NCBI GenBank assembly: GCA_002434915.1
Contig: DJLG01000086.1
Coordinates: 1 to 17,214 of the forward strand
DNA: 17,214 bases
Direction: 5' to 3'
DNA from: Proteobacteria bacterium UBA6522
Lineage (GTDB): Bacteria > Pseudomonadota > Gammaproteobacteria > Steroidobacterales > Rariloculaceae
The notes beneath the pieces were generated by a model. That model was not told the DNA's origin. It ran no database searches and saw only the letters and a list, made by a program, of their open reading frames with translations. Positions 15,539-17,214 of this stretch are shown here, piece after piece (the stretch's first letter is position 1; each line of letters begins with the position of its first letter). The translations under genes were made by a program, and so were the position numbers.

Positions 15539-16690
15539 ATGGTCAGCGAACGGTTTATAGCGATTGTCGGTGCTGGCATGGGTGGACTAGCGGCTGCTGC
15601 AACCCTGAGAAGTATTGGCATGAAGGTGCATGTTTACGAACAAGCAGCTCGGTTCGAGCGCATTGGAGCTGGTATACAGATGATGCCAAATTCTATGAAG
15701 GTGCTTAGGCAAATTGGCATAGAAGACACGCTTATCAAATCCTCTTTTAGCCCCTATTCTCACTTAAATAGGGAGTGGAATACTGGCAAGGTTCTTAGGG
15801 AATTGCCGATGCCAGAAGAACTTTTTGGCGCTCCTTATTTGTGTATGCATCGTGCAGATCTAACAAGTGCTCTTTCTTCAGCAGTCCCTTCTGATGTGAT
15901 TCATTTTAATAAGAAGCTTATTGGCCTCGATGAAAACTCTTCAGGCGTTAGTCTGACTTTCCATGATGGAACAAGCGTAGTTGCTGATGCTGTTGTTGGC
16001 GCTGATGGTGTGCACTCTATAGTTAGGGACATTGTCGTAGGTCCTGATGAGCCAATCCATAAGGGGAGAATTGCTTATCGGGCGGTATTTTCAGCAGATA
16101 GAATGAGCGGTAGAGACATCGGACAGTCCCGCACTAAATGGTGGGGTATAGATCGTCACATCGTTATGTATTACGTTACTGCGCAATGTAGTGAAATCTA
16201 TTTTGTTACTAGTGTGCCAGAGTCTGCTGAGTGGTTAACACCCGAGTCTTGGTCTGCAAAAGGCGATGTTAACGATCTTCGTGATGCGTATGTAGGTTTT
16301 CATCCTGATGTTCGCGCTGTTTTAGATGCATGCCCAGATTGTCATAAATGGGCAATATTAGAGCGAGAGCCACTACCCAGATGGAGTGATGGGCATGTTG
16401 TTTTGGTTGGTGATGCATGTCACCCAATGACACCCTACATGGCGCAAGGCGCTGCAACGTCTATTGAGGACGCTGCAATCTTGGCACGATGTATTGAGGC
16501 AGTTGAAGGCGAAGATTTAACGGCTGCTTTCCGGCAATTTGAGGCTAATAGAAAACCTCGCACATCAAAAATTCAAGCGATTTCAAGTGCAAACACCTGG
16601 ATGCAAGGCGGTGATCAGGATACCAGCTGGTTATATGGTTACGATGCCTGGAATGTGCCTTTGATTAGTGAACTAAGCGATAATCAATAA
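15539..16690 (+). CDS. NicC-like FAD-dependent aromatic hydroxylase
   Basis: A 383-residue class A flavoprotein monooxygenase. FAD motifs are complete: GAGMGG (11-16) with Glu34 for the ribose, the DG motif GADGVHS (154-160), and the GD motif GDACHPM (from 291). KWWGIDRHIVMYY, EIYFVTSVPE and SSANTWM...LYGYDAW closely resemble 6-hydroxynicotinate 3-monooxygenase (NicC). Of pocket residues I recall for NicC, His211 and Tyr215 correspond to His207 and Tyr211 here, but His47 is Gln47, Cys202 is Arg198 and Met213 is Val209. A related, possibly decarboxylating, hydroxylation of another aromatic acid is therefore more likely than 6-hydroxynicotinate itself. The frame includes a TTG three bases upstream, but AAGGAG is correctly spaced for the ATG at 15539. 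A cytochrome c gene follows on the same strand. Confidence 0.93.
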   Translation: MVSERFIAIVGAGMGGLAAAATLRSIGMKVHVYEQAARFERIGAGIQMMPNSMKVLRQIGIEDTLIKSSFSPYSHLNREWNTGKVLRELPMPEELFGAPYLCMHRADLTSALSSAVPSDVIHFNKKLIGLDENSSGVSLTFHDGTSVVADAVVGADGVHSIVRDIVVGPDEPIHKGRIAYRAVFSADRMSGRDIGQSRTKWWGIDRHIVMYYVTAQCSEIYFVTSVPESAEWLTPESWSAKGDVNDLRDAYVGFHPDVRAVLDACPDCHKWAILEREPLPRWSDGHVVLVGDACHPMTPYMAQGAATSIEDAAILARCIEAVEGEDLTAAFRQFEANRKPRTSKIQAISSANTWMQGGDQDTSWLYGYDAWNVPLISELSDNQ

Positions 16691-16770
16691 GTGCTTCAGC
16701 GTTGAGTTACGTTTAAAGAGTCTTATTAAGATCCTTATAATAAAAGACAAATATCAGGAATTGATTTTAT
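16691..16770 (+). promoter_or_regulatory. Short gap with possible internal promoter before cytochrome c gene
   Basis: 80 bases between the monooxygenase and the cytochrome c gene. TATAAT occurs at 16736-16741, with TTTAAA (16712-16717) eighteen bases upstream as a poor -35. AGGA at 16756-16759 is the likely ribosome binding site, eleven bases before the ATG. The cytochrome gene may have its own promoter or be read from upstream. Confidence 0.4.
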
Positions 16771-17214
16771 ATGGCACATATACGTTTATTGTTAAGTTTT
16801 TTGACTGTTGCCCTATTCAATACGCCAGTTTTGGCGCAGGACCTAGACGCAATGGTGGAGCGTGGCAAAGAGTTATATGACTCTGATGTTGGTTGCTGGG
16901 TATGTCATTCAGACACTGGAGAGGGCTTAGTAGGGCCATCTCTGCATTTTGGTCCGACACCAGCTGACATCTTTGACCAGTTGGAGAGCAATCCAATAAT
17001 GGGAGTCATAGTCAATGAGATGGATCCCTCTGATGATGATCTTGTAGCGATCTCAATGTACATACGAACGTTGGCGGATTTACCACTGGATTCCGGATTA
17101 CCCCGAGAGTGGTTAGAGTCTTTGGACGTGGTTAGGGAGAATCAAGCTGAGCAGCTGGAGTTTGTGAAGACGCCTCGCGATTTACAGATAGAGGCTATCG
17201 AGACGTTTGCCTCT
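16771..17214 (+). CDS. Exported c-type cytochrome (partial, runs off right edge)
   Basis: An open frame of 148 codons from ATG 16771 to the window end with no stop. It begins with a Sec signal (MAHIRLLLSFLTVALF..., ending VLA before QDLDAM, about residues 1-22). A single haem-attachment motif CWVCH lies at about residues 42-46, followed by SDTGEGLVGPSLHFG, as in class I cytochrome c domains. Beyond residue about 105 the sequence (LPREWLESL...) is not recognised and may lead into a second domain. It probably carries electrons in the periplasm for an oxidoreductase encoded further right. The distal haem ligand cannot be assigned; MGVIVNEMDP offers two Met candidates. Confidence 0.85.
   Translation, partial: MAHIRLLLSFLTVALFNTPVLAQDLDAMVERGKELYDSDVGCWVCHSDTGEGLVGPSLHFGPTPADIFDQLESNPIMGVIVNEMDPSDDDLVAISMYIRTLADLPLDSGLPREWLESLDVVRENQAEQLEFVKTPRDLQIEAIETFAS

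Noticed and set aside
15539..16690. Calling the hydroxylase nicC outright
   Set aside because: Three of five pocket residues recalled for NicC differ, and no nicX, nicF or nicE homologue is in the window.
1..17214. CRISPR arrays, insertion sequences, phage genes, riboswitches
   Set aside because: I saw no spaced short repeats, transposase motifs, terminal inverted repeats with target duplications, phage structural proteins or recognisable riboswitch leaders.

Overview
The window comes from a Gram-negative bacterium, most likely a proteobacterium and plausibly a marine-type gammaproteobacterium. The grounds are a tRNA 3' end with encoded CCA, Sec and Tat signal peptides, a tripartite tricarboxylate (TTT) transporter with a periplasmic binding protein, a c-type cytochrome, and Shine-Dalgarno starts in tight operons. 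The species cannot be read from the sequence.

Bases 1-38 are the 3' end of a tRNA, probably tRNA-Phe, cut by the window edge. A second copy of that 3' end, without a recognisable 5' half, lies at 3395-3431. Between the copies are two G+C-rich genes for exported proteins, both on the minus strand: an NHL beta-propeller protein and a tannase/feruloyl-esterase-family hydrolase. No integrase is visible. The paired tRNA ends look like integration-site remnants, and base composition drops at about the second copy.

From 3483 to the right edge the DNA is A+T-richer and reads as one catabolic region in facing operons. (a) 3483-4268 (+) is a Tat-exported protein of the fumarylacetoacetate hydrolase family. 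(b) 8313-4273 (-) is tctC-tctB-tctA, a carboxylate uptake system, followed by an exported DUF6152-like protein. (c) 8544-12645 (+), divergent from (b), encodes a PLP aminotransferase, an atypical SDR, an alpha/beta hydrolase and a binuclear-metal amidase of the hydantoinase/carbamoylase family. (d) 15431-12700 (-), convergent with (c), encodes a 3-hydroxyisobutyrate-dehydrogenase-like reductase, an amidohydrolase-2 lactonase-like enzyme and a DapA-superfamily lyase/aldolase. (e) 15539 to the right edge (+), divergent from (d), encodes a NicC-like FAD aromatic hydroxylase and the start of an exported cytochrome c.

Together these suggest import and breakdown of a carboxylated, possibly nitrogen-containing aromatic compound: uptake by Tct, hydroxylation by the flavoprotein, then hydrolytic, aldol and reductive steps. 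No ring-cleaving dioxygenase and no dedicated transcription factor lie inside the window, so the pathway is incomplete here and its substrate is an inference. The strongest oddities are the Tat-exported FAH-family enzyme, the NicC relative with altered pocket residues, the SDR lacking its catalytic lysine, two perfect dyads in the divergent control region, and the duplicated tRNA end.
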